A stretch of 64,000 nucleotides of DNA from Amycolatopsis australiensis (lineage in GTDB: Bacteria; Actinomycetota; Actinomycetes; Mycobacteriales; Pseudonocardiaceae). The notes below the pieces were generated by a model. It did no database searches. It worked only from the letters and a program-made list of their open reading frames with translations, and had not been told where the DNA came from. Positions 8,314-19,628 of this stretch are shown here, piece after piece. Every line of letters starts with the position of its first letter. Positions within the stretch are counted from its first letter, which is position 1. The position numbers were made by a program, and so were the translations under genes. The stretch spans positions 8,346,001 through 8,410,000 of the forward strand of contig NZ_FPJG01000006.1 in assembly GCF_900119165.1 (NCBI RefSeq). Reading direction: 5' to 3'.

Positions 8314-10671
8314 ATGGGGGCCGTGAGCACAGCAGACGGCGGCACGCCCGCACCGCGGAGGCGACGGAACCCGGCGAACGGATCTCCGGAGACGGCGAAG
8401 AAGACCACGGCCAAGAAGGTCCCGTCGAAGTCCACCGCGCGCGACACTGCCGCCCGTGCCACCGCCGGCAAGGCGAGAAAGACCACCTCCGCCGCGGCGA
8501 CGCCGGCGACGACCCGCCGCCGCAGCTCCGCGCACGGCAACCCGCGCGGCGCCGAGGAGTTCCGCGCGGTCCCGTCGGCGCCGCCCGCCGTCACCGCCGC
8601 GCCCACCGCCGTCGAGACGCTGCCGGACGACCGCTACTTCAACCGCGAACTCTCGTGGCAGGACTTCAACGCCCGCGTGCTCGCGCTGGCCGAGGACGAG
8701 TCGCAGCCGCTGCTGGAACGCGCCAAGTTCCTCGCCATCTTCGCGTCCAATCTGGACGAGTTCTACATGGTCCGCGTCGCCGGCCTGAAGCGCCGCGACG
8801 AGACGGGCCTGCTGGTGCGCAGCGCCGACGGGCTCACCCCGCGCGAGCAGCTCGACTACATCTCCAAGCGCAACCAGGACCTGGTCGAGCGGCAGACCGG
8901 CGCGTTCGAAAAGAACCTGCGCCCGCAGCTGGCCGAGCACGACATCCGGATCGTCGGCTGGTCCGACCTCGCCGGTGCCGACCAGCTGCGGCTCTCCAGC
9001 TACTTCTCCGAGCAGATCTTCCCGGTGCTGACGCCGCTGGCGGTCGACCCGGCGCACCCGTTCCCCTACATCTCGGGCCTGTCGCTCAATCTCGCGGTGA
9101 CGGTCCGCGACCCCGAAGGCGGCACCGAGCGCTTCGCCCGGGTCAAGGTGCCGAGCAACGTGCCGCGCCTGATGCGCGTCGAGACCGAGCGCACCAGCCG
9201 CACGGCGACGTTCCTGCCCCTCGAAGAGCTGATCGCCGCGCACCTTGGCGAGCTGTTCACCGGCATGGACGTCACCGAGCACCACGTCTTCCGCGTCACC
9301 CGCAACGCCGACTTCGAGGTCGACGAAGACCGGGACGAAGACCTCCTGCAGGCGCTCGAGCGCGAGCTGGCGCAGCGCCGGTTCGGCCCGCCGGTGCGGC
9401 TCGAGGTCGCGCAGGACATGAGCGAGCACATGCTCGAGCTGCTGCTGCGCGAGCTGGACGTCGACCCGGCCGACGTCGTCGAGGTGCCCGGGCTGCTCGA
9501 CCTGACCTGCCTGCACCAGCTGTCCGCTGTGGACCGCAAGGAGCTGAAGGACCGGCCGTTCGTGCCGGCGACGCACCCGGCGTTCGGCGAGCGCGAGACG
9601 CCGAAGAGCGTCTTCGCGACGCTGCGCGAGGGTGACGTGCTGGTGCATCACCCGTACGACTCGTTCTCCACGAGCGTGCAGCGGTTCATCGAGCAGGCGG
9701 CCGCCGACTCGAAGGTCCTCGCGATCAAGCAGACGCTGTACCGGACGTCGGGCGACTCCCCGATCGTCGACGCGCTGATCGACGCCGCCGAGGCGGGCAA
9801 GCAGGTCGTCGCGCTGGTCGAGATCAAGGCGCGGTTCGACGAGCAGGCGAACATCACCTGGGCGCGGACGCTGGAGCGCGCGGGCGTGCACGTCGTCTAC
9901 GGCCTGGTCGGGCTGAAGACGCACTGCAAGGTGTCGATGGTGGTGCGCCAGGAGGGCTCGACGATCCGGCGCTACTGCCACATCGGCACCGGCAACTACA
10001 ACCCGAAGACAGCGCGGCTCTACGAGGACCTCGGGCTGCTGACGGCCGACCCGAGCATCGGCGCGGACATCACCGACCTGTTCAACGTGCTGACCGGCTA
10101 TTCGCGGCAGGACACCTACCGGACGATCCTGACGTCGCCGCACGGCATCCGCCGCGGCATCGTGCGGGCGATCGGCGAGGAGATCGAGCTGGCGCGGGCC
10201 GGGCAGCGCGCCGGGATCCGGATCAAGTGCAACTCGCTGGTCGACGAGCAGGTGATCGACGCGCTGTACCACGCGTCGCAGGCCGGGGTGCCGGTCGAGA
10301 TCGTCGTGCGCGGGATCTGCGCGCTGAAGCCGGGCGTCGAGGGCCTGTCGGAGAACATCCACGTCCGGTCGATCCTCGGCCGGTTCCTGGAGCACTCGCG
10401 GATCTTCCACTTCCGCGCCGGCGGCACGCACTGGATCGGCAGCGCGGACATGATGCACCGCAACCTCGACCGGCGGATCGAGGCGCTGGTGCGCGTCAAG
10501 GACCCGAAGCTGACCGCGCAGCTCGACGACATCTTCGACTCGGCGCTGGACCCGGCGACGCGCTGCTGGGTGCTGACCGCCAGCGGCGAGTGGTCGCCGT
10601 TCCCGGCGGACGGCTCGCGGGTGCGCGACCACCAGCTGGAGCTGGCGAAGCTGCACGGGGCCGCCGGATGA
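8314..10671 (+). CDS. ppk: Polyphosphate kinase 1
   Basis: Makes inorganic polyphosphate reversibly from ATP through a phosphohistidine. The conserved core starts near residue 105 ([19 protein letters not shown]). It contains [60 protein letters not shown] with the autophosphorylated His, and [18 protein letters not shown] with the second catalytic His. About 100 N-terminal residues are Ala/Lys/Thr/Arg-rich low complexity, absent from enterobacterial PPK and similar in composition to the HU tails nearby. Start is 8314 (ATG) or the GTG at 8323, which has GGGGG upstream. It overlaps mutT1 by 4 bp. Confidence 0.96.
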   Translation: MGAVSTADGGTPAPRRRRNPANGSPETAKKTTAKKVPSKSTARDTAARATAGKARKTTSAAATPATTRRRSSAHGNPRGAEEFRAVPSAPPAVTAAPTAVETLPDDRYFNRELSWQDFNARVLALAEDESQPLLERAKFLAIFASNLDEFYMVRVAGLKRRDETGLLVRSADGLTPREQLDYISKRNQDLVERQTGAFEKNLRPQLAEHDIRIVGWSDLAGADQLRLSSYFSEQIFPVLTPLAVDPAHPFPYISGLSLNLAVTVRDPEGGTERFARVKVPSNVPRLMRVETERTSRTATFLPLEELIAAHLGELFTGMDVTEHHVFRVTRNADFEVDEDRDEDLLQALERELAQRRFGPPVRLEVAQDMSEHMLELLLRELDVDPADVVEVPGLLDLTCLHQLSAVDRKELKDRPFVPATHPAFGERETPKSVFATLREGDVLVHHPYDSFSTSVQRFIEQAAADSKVLAIKQTLYRTSGDSPIVDALIDAAEAGKQVVALVEIKARFDEQANITWARTLERAGVHVVYGLVGLKTHCKVSMVVRQEGSTIRRYCHIGTGNYNPKTARLYEDLGLLTADPSIGADITDLFNVLTGYSRQDTYRTILTSPHGIRRGIVRAIGEEIELARAGQRAGIRIKCNSLVDEQVIDALYHASQAGVPVEIVVRGICALKPGVEGLSENIHVRSILGRFLEHSRIFHFRAGGTHWIGSADMMHRNLDRRIEALVRVKDPKLTAQLDDIFDSALDPATRCWVLTASGEWSPFPADGSRVRDHQLELAKLHGAAG

Positions 10672-11621
10672 CCCAGGAGGTACGGGCGGCCGGCGCGGTG
10701 CTGTGGCGCGGCGACGGCGGGGAGACGGAAGTCGCCCTGGTGCACCGCCCGCGGTACGACGACTGGTCGTTGCCGAAGGGAAAGCTCGACGCCGGCGAGA
10801 CGAGCGCCGAGGCGGCGGTGCGGGAAGTCCGGGAAGAGACGGGGTTCGACGCGGTCCTGGGCCGTTACCTGGCCCGGACGGCGTACCCGGTGCAGGCGCG
10901 GAACGGGTCCGGGACGGTGCCGAAGACCGTCGACTACTTCAGCGCCGAAGCCGTCTCCGGCGAGTTCGCCGCGAACGACGAGGTCGACGAGCTGCGCTGG
11001 CTGCCCCCGACGGCCGCGGAGAAGCTGCTGACCCGCCCGGAGGACGTGCGGGTGCTGCGCGCTTTCTGCGAACTGCCCCCGTCGGTGACGACGGTGTTGC
11101 TGGTACGCCACGCGAAAGCGGGCAAACGGGACGACTGGAACGGTGACGACGACCTGCGGCCGCTGTCCGAAGCGGGACAGCGGCAGGCGTCGGCGTTGCG
11201 GCGGGTGCTGGCGTTGTTCGGACCGGACCGGGTGCTGTCGGCGCCGCGGCTGCGGTGCGTGCAGACGGTGCACGGCATCGCGGAGGACCTGGGCACCGAG
11301 GTACGGCACGAGCCGCTGCTGTCGGAGGAGGGCTACTGGCCGGACCCGGTGCTGGGCGTGGCGCGGCTGCTGGCCATCGCGAGCGACGGCGGGACACCGG
11401 TGGTCTGCAGCCAGGGCGGAGTGATCCCGGACCTGGTCAGCGCACTGGCCGACCGCGACGGCGTGGAGCTGCCCTCCGCCCGCGGCGGAGTGGTGCCGAG
11501 CAAGAAGGGCTCGTTCTGGGTTTTGTCGTTCCGCGCGCCGACGCCGGAGGCGGGCCCGGTCCTGCTGGCGGCGGACTACCACGCGAGCGCGTTGCCGACG
11601 CCGTCGCCGAGCCGCTCCTGA
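10668..11621 (+). CDS. mutT1: MutT1-type Nudix hydrolase fused to a histidine phosphatase domain
   Basis: The 317-residue two-domain protein has an N-terminal Nudix box, [20 protein letters not shown] with TGF following (about residues 43-65), and a C-terminal SixA/phosphoglycerate-mutase-like domain beginning [12 protein letters not shown] (catalytic RHG-type His). This is the architecture of mycobacterial MutT1, which cleans 8-oxo-GTP/dGTP and hydrolyses dinucleoside polyphosphates. It follows ppk with an ATGA overlap, as in M. tuberculosis (Rv2984-Rv2985). The C-terminal Thr/Pro/Ser tail is short and non-conserved. Confidence 0.93.
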   Translation: MTQEVRAAGAVLWRGDGGETEVALVHRPRYDDWSLPKGKLDAGETSAEAAVREVREETGFDAVLGRYLARTAYPVQARNGSGTVPKTVDYFSAEAVSGEFAANDEVDELRWLPPTAAEKLLTRPEDVRVLRAFCELPPSVTTVLLVRHAKAGKRDDWNGDDDLRPLSEAGQRQASALRRVLALFGPDRVLSAPRLRCVQTVHGIAEDLGTEVRHEPLLSEEGYWPDPVLGVARLLAIASDGGTPVVCSQGGVIPDLVSALADRDGVELPSARGGVVPSKKGSFWVLSFRAPTPEAGPVLLAADYHASALPTPSPSRS

Positions 11622-11708
11622 GCGGGTTGCTGCCCGGCTCGGGCGCGACAGCGGTGTGACAGTCGATCTTGGTGTACTTGCTCCGGGGCCCCGCTGGGCT
11701 GCGCCGGG

Positions 11709-14567
11709 CTAGGGGTACGGCGCATCCCGGGCCGGGGGCTTCTCCGCCGGCACCGTTGCCAGCAGGGCCTGGATCTCCGCGCCGCGGGGATCGCCGAGGC
11801 GCCGGCAGACGGTCAGCGCCTCGGCCCAGTGCCTGCGCGCCTCCGCCGCGCGGCCCGTGCGGAGCTTGAGGCGGCCGAGCGTGATCCGGACGTCGATCGT
11901 GCCGTACTCCGCGTTCAGCTCCTTCAGCTCGGCGAGCGCTTGCAGACCCGCCTTCTCCGCCTCGCCGTGCCGTCCGGCCCCTTCGAGCGCTTCGGCGACG
12001 TTCCCCAGCGCCAGCGCCGCATGGTAACGATCACCGAGCTCGGCGAAGGCTTCGTGCGCTGCCTGGGCCGCTTCGGCGGCGTTGTCGTAATTACGCAGCC
12101 CGATGCGGCTCGCGCTGACGTTGAGCAGCGCGTGCGGGACGAACGTGCGCTGCCCGTGGTCGCGCGCGAGCCGGACGGCCTGGAGCGCGTGACGCTCGGC
12201 TTCGGCGTACTCGGCCCGGACGTAGTACGCGCCCGAAAGGTTCGACAGGATCGCCACGGCCAGCGCGGTTCCGCCGCCGGTCTCGGACGCGGCCCGGGCT
12301 TCCTCCAGTGCTTCCAGCGCCTTGTCCGGCTGGAGGGTGCGCAGGTAGGCCGAGCCGAGGTTGTTCGCGCTGTACCGGAGGCCGGTGTTGTCGCCCGCGT
12401 CGCGGGTGGCCGTGACGGCGGTGCGGGCGGTCGTGATCCAGTCGTCCCGGTCGTGGCGCTCGGCGAAGAAGCCGCGCAGCAGCCAGGCGAGCTTCCACGC
12501 GTGCCCGGTCCAGCCGTTGTCCGCGGCGATCCCGACCAGCGCGGTGAGCGCCGCGCGTTCGGTCGTGTACCAGGCGATCGCCTGCTCGTGCTGGGTGAAG
12601 TGGACGGCCGGCACCGGCGGGGTGCCGAGCGTGATGTCGTCGGTGAGCAGGTCGGGGCGGACGAGCTTGGTCGCTTCGGCGACGGTCGCCAGGTACCAGT
12701 CGAGGAGCCGTCGCAGCGCGGCCGCGCGCTCGGCCGGCGCCGACTCCGATTCGACGAGCTCGGCGGCGTAGACGCGCAGGAGGTCGTGGAACTGGTACCG
12801 GTCGGTGCCGGGCTGGTTGAGCAGGTGCGCGGCGGCGAGCTGGTCGGCCAGCTCACGGGCTTCACGCAGGGAGGCACCGGCGAGCGCGGCCGCCGAAGAC
12901 AGGCTGAACCCGTGCCCGGGGTGCAGCCCGAGCAGCCGGAAGAACCGCGCGGCGGCCGGGCGCAACGCCTTGTACGACCAGGAGAACGCGGCCCGCAGGT
13001 CGGTGCCGGCGTCCTGCGGGTCCCGCAGCGCGTCGAGCCGCAGCCGCTGGTCACGGAGTTCTTCGACGATTCCCGCGAGCGAGACGCCGGAAAACCGCGA
13101 CGCGCGTTCGCCGGCGAGCGCCAGCGCCAGCGGAAGCCGGCCGCAGAGCCGGACGAGTTCGGCGACGGCCGCGGGTTCGGCGGCGAGACGCTGCGGCCCG
13201 ACGCTGCCGGCGAGCAGCGCGGTGGCGTCCCGGTCGTCGAAGGAACGCAGGGCGATGCGGCGCGCGCCGTCCCGTGCGACGAGGCCACGCAGCTGATTGC
13301 GGCTGGTCACGACGACGAGATTGCCGGGGCCGGGCAGCAGCGGGCGGACCTGGTCGGCGTCGCGGGCGTTGTCGAGCAGCATGAGCGTCCGGCTGCCGGC
13401 CAGCCGGCTGCGCAGCAGCGCGGAGCGTTCCTCCACTGTGGAAGGCAGGGTTTCGGGCGGGACGCCGAGGGCGCGGAGGAACCCGGCGAGCGCGGCGCCG
13501 GGGGTGACCGGGGTGACCGCGGAGTGGCCGCGCAGGTCGAGGAACAGCTGGCCGCCGGGGAAGCGGTCGCGGACGCGGTGCGACCAGTGCACGGCCAGCG
13601 ACGTCTTCCCGACGCCGGCCGTGCCTTCGATGACGACGATGCCGGAGGCGTCACCGGGCGGCAGGCTGTCGAGTTCGGCCAGCTCGGGGCCGCGTCCGGT
13701 GAACCCGGCGACGTCGAAGGGCAGCTGGCGCGGCACAGTGTGCACAGCAGGCCCGCTGTCGGCGGCGAGGAGTTCGGCGTGCAGGCGGCGCAGGTCCTCC
13801 CCCGGTTCGACGCCGAGCTCATCGGCGAGCAGCGCGCGCAGCCCGGCGTAGCGGGCCAGCGCTTCGGCGCGGCGGCCGGAGCGGGCCAGGACGCGCACCA
13901 GCCGTTCCCACAACGATTCCCGCAGCGGGTGCTGGGCGACGAGATCGGTGAGTTCGGCGACGAGCCGGGCGTCGGGGACGTGCCCGGCGTCGAGGTCGAT
14001 GCGCTGCTCGACGGCGAAGAGGTAGCGCTCGGTCAGCAGCGGGCCCCATTCGGCGGTCAGTGCGGGCGAGCCGACGCCTTCGAGCGGCACGCCACCCCAG
14101 ACGGCGAGCGCGGCGGTGAGCAGTTCGCGGCGTCGAGCGGGTTCGGTCGCGGCGGCGGCCTGGTCGAGGGTGCGGAGGAAGCGGAGGGCGTCGACGCGGG
14201 CGGGGTCGACGACGAGCCGGTACCCGTCGGGTTCGGTGACGACGGTTTCTTCGCCGCACAGCCGCCGCAGCCGCATGACGTAGGTCTGGAGGCTGCCGCG
14301 GATGTGCGCGGGCGGCGCTTCGCCCCAGACGCCGCGGGCGAGCGCGTCGATCGACACCAGGCGGCCGGCGGACAGGGCCAGTGTCGCGAGCAGCGCGCGC
14401 TGCCGGGAACTGGTCAGCACGACCGGCGAATCGCCGACGAGCACCTGGAACGGGCCGAGCAGCCGGATGTCGATGGTGGTCGCCCCCAGGTTCGCCTCGC
14501 CCACGGCCGGACGCCGCCGGACGCGGCCCCCGAGGGGCAGCGTGGCATCACTCGGCCGGGCGCTCAA
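11709..14567 (-). CDS. SARP/AfsR-type transcriptional regulator with NB-ARC and TPR regions
   Basis: A large 952-residue regulator of the Streptomyces antibiotic regulatory protein class. An OmpR-like winged helix (about 30-120: DIRLLGPFQVLVG, SSRQRALLATLALSAG) is followed by the bacterial transcriptional activation domain (to about 275), then an STAND/NB-ARC ATPase with P-loop IEGTAGVGKTSLAVHW and LMLLDNARDADQVRPLL (Walker B-like). The C-terminal third has repeated helical TPR-like units (ALEALEEARAASE, AERHALQAVRLARD). It is an orphan here, with no biosynthetic cluster next to it, and it is inserted between mutT1 and hup relative to the mycobacterial order. The exact start is uncertain because the first 25 residues are unlike the family. 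Confidence 0.9.
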   Translation of the reverse strand: MSARPSDATLPLGGRVRRRPAVGEANLGATTIDIRLLGPFQVLVGDSPVVLTSSRQRALLATLALSAGRLVSIDALARGVWGEAPPAHIRGSLQTYVMRLRRLCGEETVVTEPDGYRLVVDPARVDALRFLRTLDQAAAATEPARRRELLTAALAVWGGVPLEGVGSPALTAEWGPLLTERYLFAVEQRIDLDAGHVPDARLVAELTDLVAQHPLRESLWERLVRVLARSGRRAEALARYAGLRALLADELGVEPGEDLRRLHAELLAADSGPAVHTVPRQLPFDVAGFTGRGPELAELDSLPPGDASGIVVIEGTAGVGKTSLAVHWSHRVRDRFPGGQLFLDLRGHSAVTPVTPGAALAGFLRALGVPPETLPSTVEERSALLRSRLAGSRTLMLLDNARDADQVRPLLPGPGNLVVVTSRNQLRGLVARDGARRIALRSFDDRDATALLAGSVGPQRLAAEPAAVAELVRLCGRLPLALALAGERASRFSGVSLAGIVEELRDQRLRLDALRDPQDAGTDLRAAFSWSYKALRPAAARFFRLLGLHPGHGFSLSSAAALAGASLREARELADQLAAAHLLNQPGTDRYQFHDLLRVYAAELVESESAPAERAAALRRLLDWYLATVAEATKLVRPDLLTDDITLGTPPVPAVHFTQHEQAIAWYTTERAALTALVGIAADNGWTGHAWKLAWLLRGFFAERHDRDDWITTARTAVTATRDAGDNTGLRYSANNLGSAYLRTLQPDKALEALEEARAASETGGGTALAVAILSNLSGAYYVRAEYAEAERHALQAVRLARDHGQRTFVPHALLNVSASRIGLRNYDNAAEAAQAAHEAFAELGDRYHAALALGNVAEALEGAGRHGEAEKAGLQALAELKELNAEYGTIDVRITLGRLKLRTGRAAEARRHWAEALTVCRRLGDPRGAEIQALLATVPAEKPPARDAPYP

Positions 14568-14834
14568 GCAACTTTGCGAAATTGGGCGGAACCGGTCCCG
14601 GGACGCGGGCTGGGCCGAGCGGGTGGTACGGAAGTCCCGTTCGGACGGCCGATCGCGCCAGCGGGTTACGCGGTTCGCTGATCGCCGGTTCGCGCGGGCC
14701 GGGATTCGGCTCGCCGGCTTGGATTGCGTACGGGGAGGAACGGTTCGCTTACCGGGTGGCTTCGTTGCCTACACGGGGAGTTGGCGCGCGTGCCCCGGTT
14801 CGCGCGCCTGAAGAGCCGGCTTGGCCTGGAACGC
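14568..14834. other. Intergenic region upstream of the SARP gene
   Basis: About 270 bp between the SARP start and the hup terminator. No gene or RNA was recognised; it probably holds the SARP promoter. Confidence 0.5.
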
Positions 14835-14869
14835 GGCTGGGCCCCGCGCAGGTCACGCGGGGCCCAGCC
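14835..14869 (-). terminator. Strong hairpin downstream of hup (third copy)
   Basis: A perfect 14-bp stem GGCTGGGCCCCGCG/CGCGGGGCCCAGCC with a 7-nt loop. There is no U-run. A second hairpin (GGGGGTC 14890-14896 with GACCCCC 14908-14914) lies closer to the hup stop, so this is a double terminator. Confidence 0.75.
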
Positions 14870-14953
14870 GGAAAGGGTGTACGCCCAGCGGGGGTCACCC
14901 CCTGGGGGACCCCCGATTTCACGTTACCGCAGGGGTCCGACAGTTTTTGGCGC

Positions 14954-15544
14954 TCAGCTCTTCTTCGCCGCCGTGGTGCGGCGGGCCGGGGCCTTCGCCG
15001 CGGTCGTCTTGCGGGTCGTCGTGCTCTTCGCCGCCGTCGTGCTCTTCGCCGCTGTGGTGGACTTCGCCGCCGTCGTCTTCGGGGCCGCCTTCGCGCGGGA
15101 CGTCGTCGTCTTCGCCGCTGCTGCCCGGGTTGTCGTGGCCGGCTTGGCCGCCGTCGCGCGGGTGCGCGTCGTCGTCGCCGGCTTCGCCGCGGCCGTCCGG
15201 GACGCAGCCGTCCGGGAAGTCGTGGCCGTGGCCGTCCGCCTGGCCGGCGTGGCCTTCGGCAGCTTCTTCGCGCCCGAGACGACGTCCTTGAAGGTGGTGC
15301 CGGCCCGGAAGGCGGGGACGTTGGTCTTCTTCACGCGCACCGTCTCGCCCGTGCGCGGGTTGCGGGCGGTGCGAGCGGCGCGGGTGCGCTTCTCGAACAC
15401 CCCGAACCCGGTGATGTTGACCTTCTCGCCCTTGTTGACCGTCCGGATGATGATGTCGACCAGACCGTCGACCGCCTCGGAAGCGGCCTTCTTGTCGCCC
15501 AGGCGCTCCGTCAGCGCCTCGATCAGCTGGGCCTTGTTGGCCAT
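14954..15544 (-). CDS. hupB: HU-family nucleoid protein with Lys/Ala/Thr tail (syntenic hupB)
   Basis: A 196-residue histone-like protein. Residues 1-92 are a canonical HU fold ([40 protein letters not shown]) with the beta-arm that bends DNA. The rest is a tail built from repeats such as AAKSTT and ATTTR, rich in Lys, Ala, Thr and Arg, as in mycobacterial HupB. ATG 15544 is chosen because GGAGG lies upstream and the HU domain begins there. It lies between mutT1/SARP and leuD, the position of mycobacterial hupB, so it is the likely orthologue. It is a diverged paralogue of the two identical hup genes near 31 and 36 kb and shares their promoter design. Confidence 0.95.
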   Translation of the reverse strand: MANKAQLIEALTERLGDKKAASEAVDGLVDIIIRTVNKGEKVNITGFGVFEKRTRAARTARNPRTGETVRVKKTNVPAFRAGTTFKDVVSGAKKLPKATPARRTATATTSRTAASRTAAAKPATTTRTRATAAKPATTTRAAAAKTTTSRAKAAPKTTAAKSTTAAKSTTAAKSTTTRKTTAAKAPARRTTAAKKS

Positions 15545-15602
15545 TCCAGTCCTCCAAGAAGGAAGTACTCTGCACGGCCGCGTCGGGCCGACTAGCGACA
15601 CG

Positions 15603-15629
15603 GTATTACCAAGGCAGCACAAATTCCAA
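15603..15629 (-). promoter_or_regulatory. Conserved hup promoter element (copy 3)
   Basis: On the minus strand TTGGAA (15624-15629), 15 bp, then TAATAC (15603-15608), inside CCGGTTGGA...TTGGTAATACC. The same block with identical spacing precedes the other two hup genes. Confidence 0.55.
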
Positions 15630-15717
15630 CCGGCACGCGGAACTTTCCCTTGTCCGGGGACAGGTTCCGCCTCGCGGGGGACGCCTCGCGAGAGCCGGTC
15701 AGCGCGACCACCGAAAC

Positions 15718-15752
15718 GGGCGGGATCCCTTGGCACCCAAGAGATCCCGCCC
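15718..15752 (-). terminator. Hairpin downstream of leuD
   Basis: GGGCGGGATC (15718-15727) pairs with GATCCCGCCC (15743-15752), with an inner CTTGG/CCAAG extension. It is placed just after the leuD stop on the minus strand. Confidence 0.7.
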
Positions 15753-15762
15753 CGCGACGGAG

Positions 15763-16365
15763 TTATCCGGCAGCGACCGGCGTGGTCGTCGGCTTCCAGG
15801 ACGGGCGGGCCGCCTCGAAGCTGTCGATCTCACCGGCATGGCGCAACGTGAGCGCGATGTCGTCGAGGCCTTCCAGCAGCCGCCAGCGGACGTAGTCGTC
15901 GATCTGGAACGGCGCGGTGAAGTCCTTGGCCCGCACGGTCTTGGTCTCCAGGTCCACCGTGACCTCGGTGCCGGGCTCGTTCTCCAGCAGCTTCCACAGC
16001 AGCTCGACGTCGTGCTGCTCGCACTGCGCCGCCACCAGGCCGCCCTTGCCGGAGTTGCCGCGGAAGATGTCGGCGAACCGAGCGGAGATGACGACCCGGA
16101 AGCCGTAGTCCATCAACGCCCAGACGGCGTGCTCGCGGGAGGACCCCGTGCCGAAGTCCGGGCCCGCGACCAGCACGCTGCCGCGCTTGAACGGCTCCTG
16201 GTTGAGGATGAAGTCCTCGTCGCCGCGCCAGGCGGCGAACAGGCCGTCCTCGAACCCGGTCCGGGTCACCCGCTTGAGGTAGACCGCCGGGATGATCTGG
16301 TCGGTGTCCACGTTGGACCGGCGCAGCGGGACGCCGATGCCGGTGTGCTGGGTGAACGGTTCCAT
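15763..16365 (-). CDS. leuD: 3-isopropylmalate dehydratase small subunit
   Basis: Small subunit of isopropylmalate isomerase in leucine synthesis, partner of LeuC. The 200-residue protein begins with [20 protein letters not shown] and has the swivel-domain signatures [28 protein letters not shown] and [10 protein letters not shown], all typical of LeuD. It follows leuC by 21 bp on the minus strand, forming a leuCD operon that ends at a hairpin. Confidence 0.97.
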   Translation of the reverse strand: MEPFTQHTGIGVPLRRSNVDTDQIIPAVYLKRVTRTGFEDGLFAAWRGDEDFILNQEPFKRGSVLVAGPDFGTGSSREHAVWALMDYGFRVVISARFADIFRGNSGKGGLVAAQCEQHDVELLWKLLENEPGTEVTVDLETKTVRAKDFTAPFQIDDYVRWRLLEGLDDIALTLRHAGEIDSFEAARPSWKPTTTPVAAG

Positions 16366-16386
16366 GGGGAAGCTCCTCGGGGTGGG

Positions 16387-17820
<1,434 letters not shown>

Positions 17821-17918
17821 CTCCGGCTCCTTCCACGGTTCGTCATCGGAACTCGGGCGCGCACCTGCGGTACCGGGGTGCGAGCCGCGAAGGAGGGGCG
17901 CAGCTCGAGTTCAGGGTT

Positions 17919-17950
17919 TTCCCAGATGCTGGACTTCCCAAACTGCGGGA
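17919..17950. promoter_or_regulatory. Tandem operator-like repeats between leuC and the IclR gene
   Basis: Two adjacent 16-bp related sequences, TTCCCAGATGCTGGAC (17919-17934) and TTCCCAAACTGCGGGA (17935-17950), each with partial dyad symmetry (TCCC...GGGA). Their place in the divergent leuC/iclR interval suits an IclR-family operator. Confidence 0.45.
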
Positions 17951-17965
17951 CGCTAGTATCGGGTC

Positions 17966-18667
17966 GTGGGACAGCATAGCGGTATCGGAGTACTGGACAA
18001 AGCAGTGGCCGTCCTCCAGGCGGTCGCGGACGACCCGTGCGGCCTCGCGGAACTGTGCACGCGGACGGGCCTGCCCCGCGCCACCGCGCACCGGCTCGCG
18101 GTGGGTCTCGAGGTGCACCGGCTGCTGCGCCGCGGTCCGGACGGGCGCTGGCGTCCCGGTACCGCGCTGGCCGAACTGGCCGGCGGCTCGACGGATCCGC
18201 TGCTCGACGCCGCGGGCGTGGTGCTGCCGAAGCTGCGGGACGTCACGGGGGAAAGCGTGCAGCTCTACCGCCGCGACGGCGTGCAGCGCGTGTGCGTGGC
18301 GACGGCGGAGCCGCCGAGCGGGCTGCGCGACACCGTCCCGGTCGGTTCGCGGCTGCCGATGACGGCGGGCTCGGGCGCGAAGGTCCTGGCGGCGTGGGCG
18401 GATCCGCACACGCAGCGCACGATCCTGGCGGACGCGGTCTTCGGCGAGCGGACGCTGCTGGAGGTGCGGCGCCGCGGCTGGGCCCAGAGCGTGGCCGAGC
18501 GCGAGCCGGGCGTGGCGAGCATTTCGGCGCCGGTGCGCGACTCCGCGGGCACGGTCGTGGCGGCGGTTTCGGTGTCCGGTCCGATCGAGCGGATCGGCCG
18601 CAAGCCGGGCGCCCGCTGGGCGGCCGACCTCCTCGCGGCGGCCGACGCCCTGCAGGAACGGCTGTGA
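17966..18667 (+). CDS. ndgR: IclR-family transcriptional regulator, NdgR/LtbR type
   Basis: A 233-residue regulator with an N-terminal winged helix (GIGVLDKAVAVLQAVAD, TGLPRATAHRLAVGLEVHRLL) and a C-terminal IclR effector domain (VQLYRRDGVQRVCVATAEPP, LPMTAGSGAKVLAAW, VASISAPVRDSAGTVVAAVSVSGP). Sequence and position divergent to leuCD match NdgR of Streptomyces and LtbR of corynebacteria, which control leuCD and other amino acid genes. It starts at a GTG; the two operator-like repeats lie 16 bp upstream. The specific symbol rests on context and overall resemblance. Confidence 0.85.
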   Translation: MGQHSGIGVLDKAVAVLQAVADDPCGLAELCTRTGLPRATAHRLAVGLEVHRLLRRGPDGRWRPGTALAELAGGSTDPLLDAAGVVLPKLRDVTGESVQLYRRDGVQRVCVATAEPPSGLRDTVPVGSRLPMTAGSGAKVLAAWADPHTQRTILADAVFGERTLLEVRRRGWAQSVAEREPGVASISAPVRDSAGTVVAAVSVSGPIERIGRKPGARWAADLLAAADALQERL

Positions 18668-18766
18668 CCTGCCGGCGGCGTCCGTTCGGGGGATCCTCGC
18701 GAAAACCGCGTATTCGGTGACGGCGGTCACGTCTCCTTGAGGACAGCACCACGGAGGGGGAGACAC

Positions 18767-19012
18767 ATGTTGAACAGACGGGCGCTGGCGATGCTGCGGG
18801 CCGTCGGCGCGGGGCGTGCCGAGCTGACCTGCAGCTGCGAACCGGACCTGCGGGTCGACGGGCTGCCGTGCTGCGACCAGGCGACGGCGCACGAGCTGGC
18901 CAGGGCGGGCCTGATCCGGGCCGCGCGTGCCGTGGCCGTCGGGCAGTGGACGCGCGCGGAGCTGACCGAAGACGGACGGCTCGCGTTGGGCCAGACGCTC
19001 GCCGCGGCGTGA
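18767..19012 (+). CDS. Small Cys-containing protein of unknown function
   Basis: An 81-residue protein with strong ribosome site GGAGGGGG 8 bp before the ATG. It starts LNRRALAMLRAVGAGRAELT, has a cluster of four Cys (TCSCEPDLRVDGLPCCDQ) and then a helix-rich segment with a wing-like end (WTRAELTEDGRLALGQTL), reminiscent of a small winged-helix fold. No family is recognised. It is followed 49 bp later by a lipoprotein gene. Confidence 0.7.
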   Translation: MLNRRALAMLRAVGAGRAELTCSCEPDLRVDGLPCCDQATAHELARAGLIRAARAVAVGQWTRAELTEDGRLALGQTLAAA

Positions 19013-19061
19013 CGCCACCACCGGGCCGCCTCGCGCGCCGAGGATCACGGTAAGGGGACCG

Positions 19062-19628
19062 ATGAAGATCGCCGCCGGACTGCTGGGCGCCTGCCTGCTG
19101 GCGGCCGCGTGCTCGGGACCGGCACCGGCCGCGCCGACCGTGACGGTGACGGCGCCGGCCACGCGGCCGTCCGCCGACCCGGCGACGCTGGCCTGGGTGG
19201 ACGGTTTCTGCGCCGCGATCCACGGCTACCGGAAACGCACCAACGCCGAAGCCGTCCCGAACCCGTCGGAGCCGGGCTCGGTGGCCGAGGCGCAGAAGGC
19301 GCTCAGCGAGGAGCTGGGCGGGATCGCGGCCCGCACGGGCGAGGTGGTCGACCGGCTGACGGCGCTGCCGCAGGCCCCGGTACCGCTGGCGGAGACGGTC
19401 CGCAAGGCGTTCGTCACGAAGTACACGACGGCCCGCGACCGGGCGCGCACCGCGAAAGCGGCTTTGGACGGCGCGAAGCCGGACGACGCGGCGTCCCAGG
19501 AACCGGCGGCTCAGGCGCTGGAGCGGGCCCAGCAGGACGTCGACGGGACGTATGACCCGGTGGCGCCGCTGGCGGATGCACCCGAACTGGTCGCCGCCGC
19601 GGCCGCCGCTCCCGGCTGCAGGGCCTAG
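19062..19628 (+). CDS. Putative lipoprotein
   Basis: A 188-residue secreted lipoprotein of unknown function. The N terminus is a signal peptide ending in a lipobox (LLAAACSG, Cys17), followed by a Pro/Ala/Thr linker and a predicted helical domain (AEAQKALSEELGGIAARTGE, LERAQQDVDGTYD). Two Cys (FCAAIHGY and GCRA at the end) might form a disulfide. It runs convergently into the next gene with a 4-bp overlap at the stops. Confidence 0.75.
   Translation: MKIAAGLLGACLLAAACSGPAPAAPTVTVTAPATRPSADPATLAWVDGFCAAIHGYRKRTNAEAVPNPSEPGSVAEAQKALSEELGGIAARTGEVVDRLTALPQAPVPLAETVRKAFVTKYTTARDRARTAKAALDGAKPDDAASQEPAAQALERAQQDVDGTYDPVAPLADAPELVAAAAAAPGCRA

Noticed and set aside
17821..17965. A leader-peptide attenuator for leuCD
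   Set aside because: No short Leu-rich ORF and no U-tailed hairpin were found in the leuC upstream region; operator repeats explain control better.
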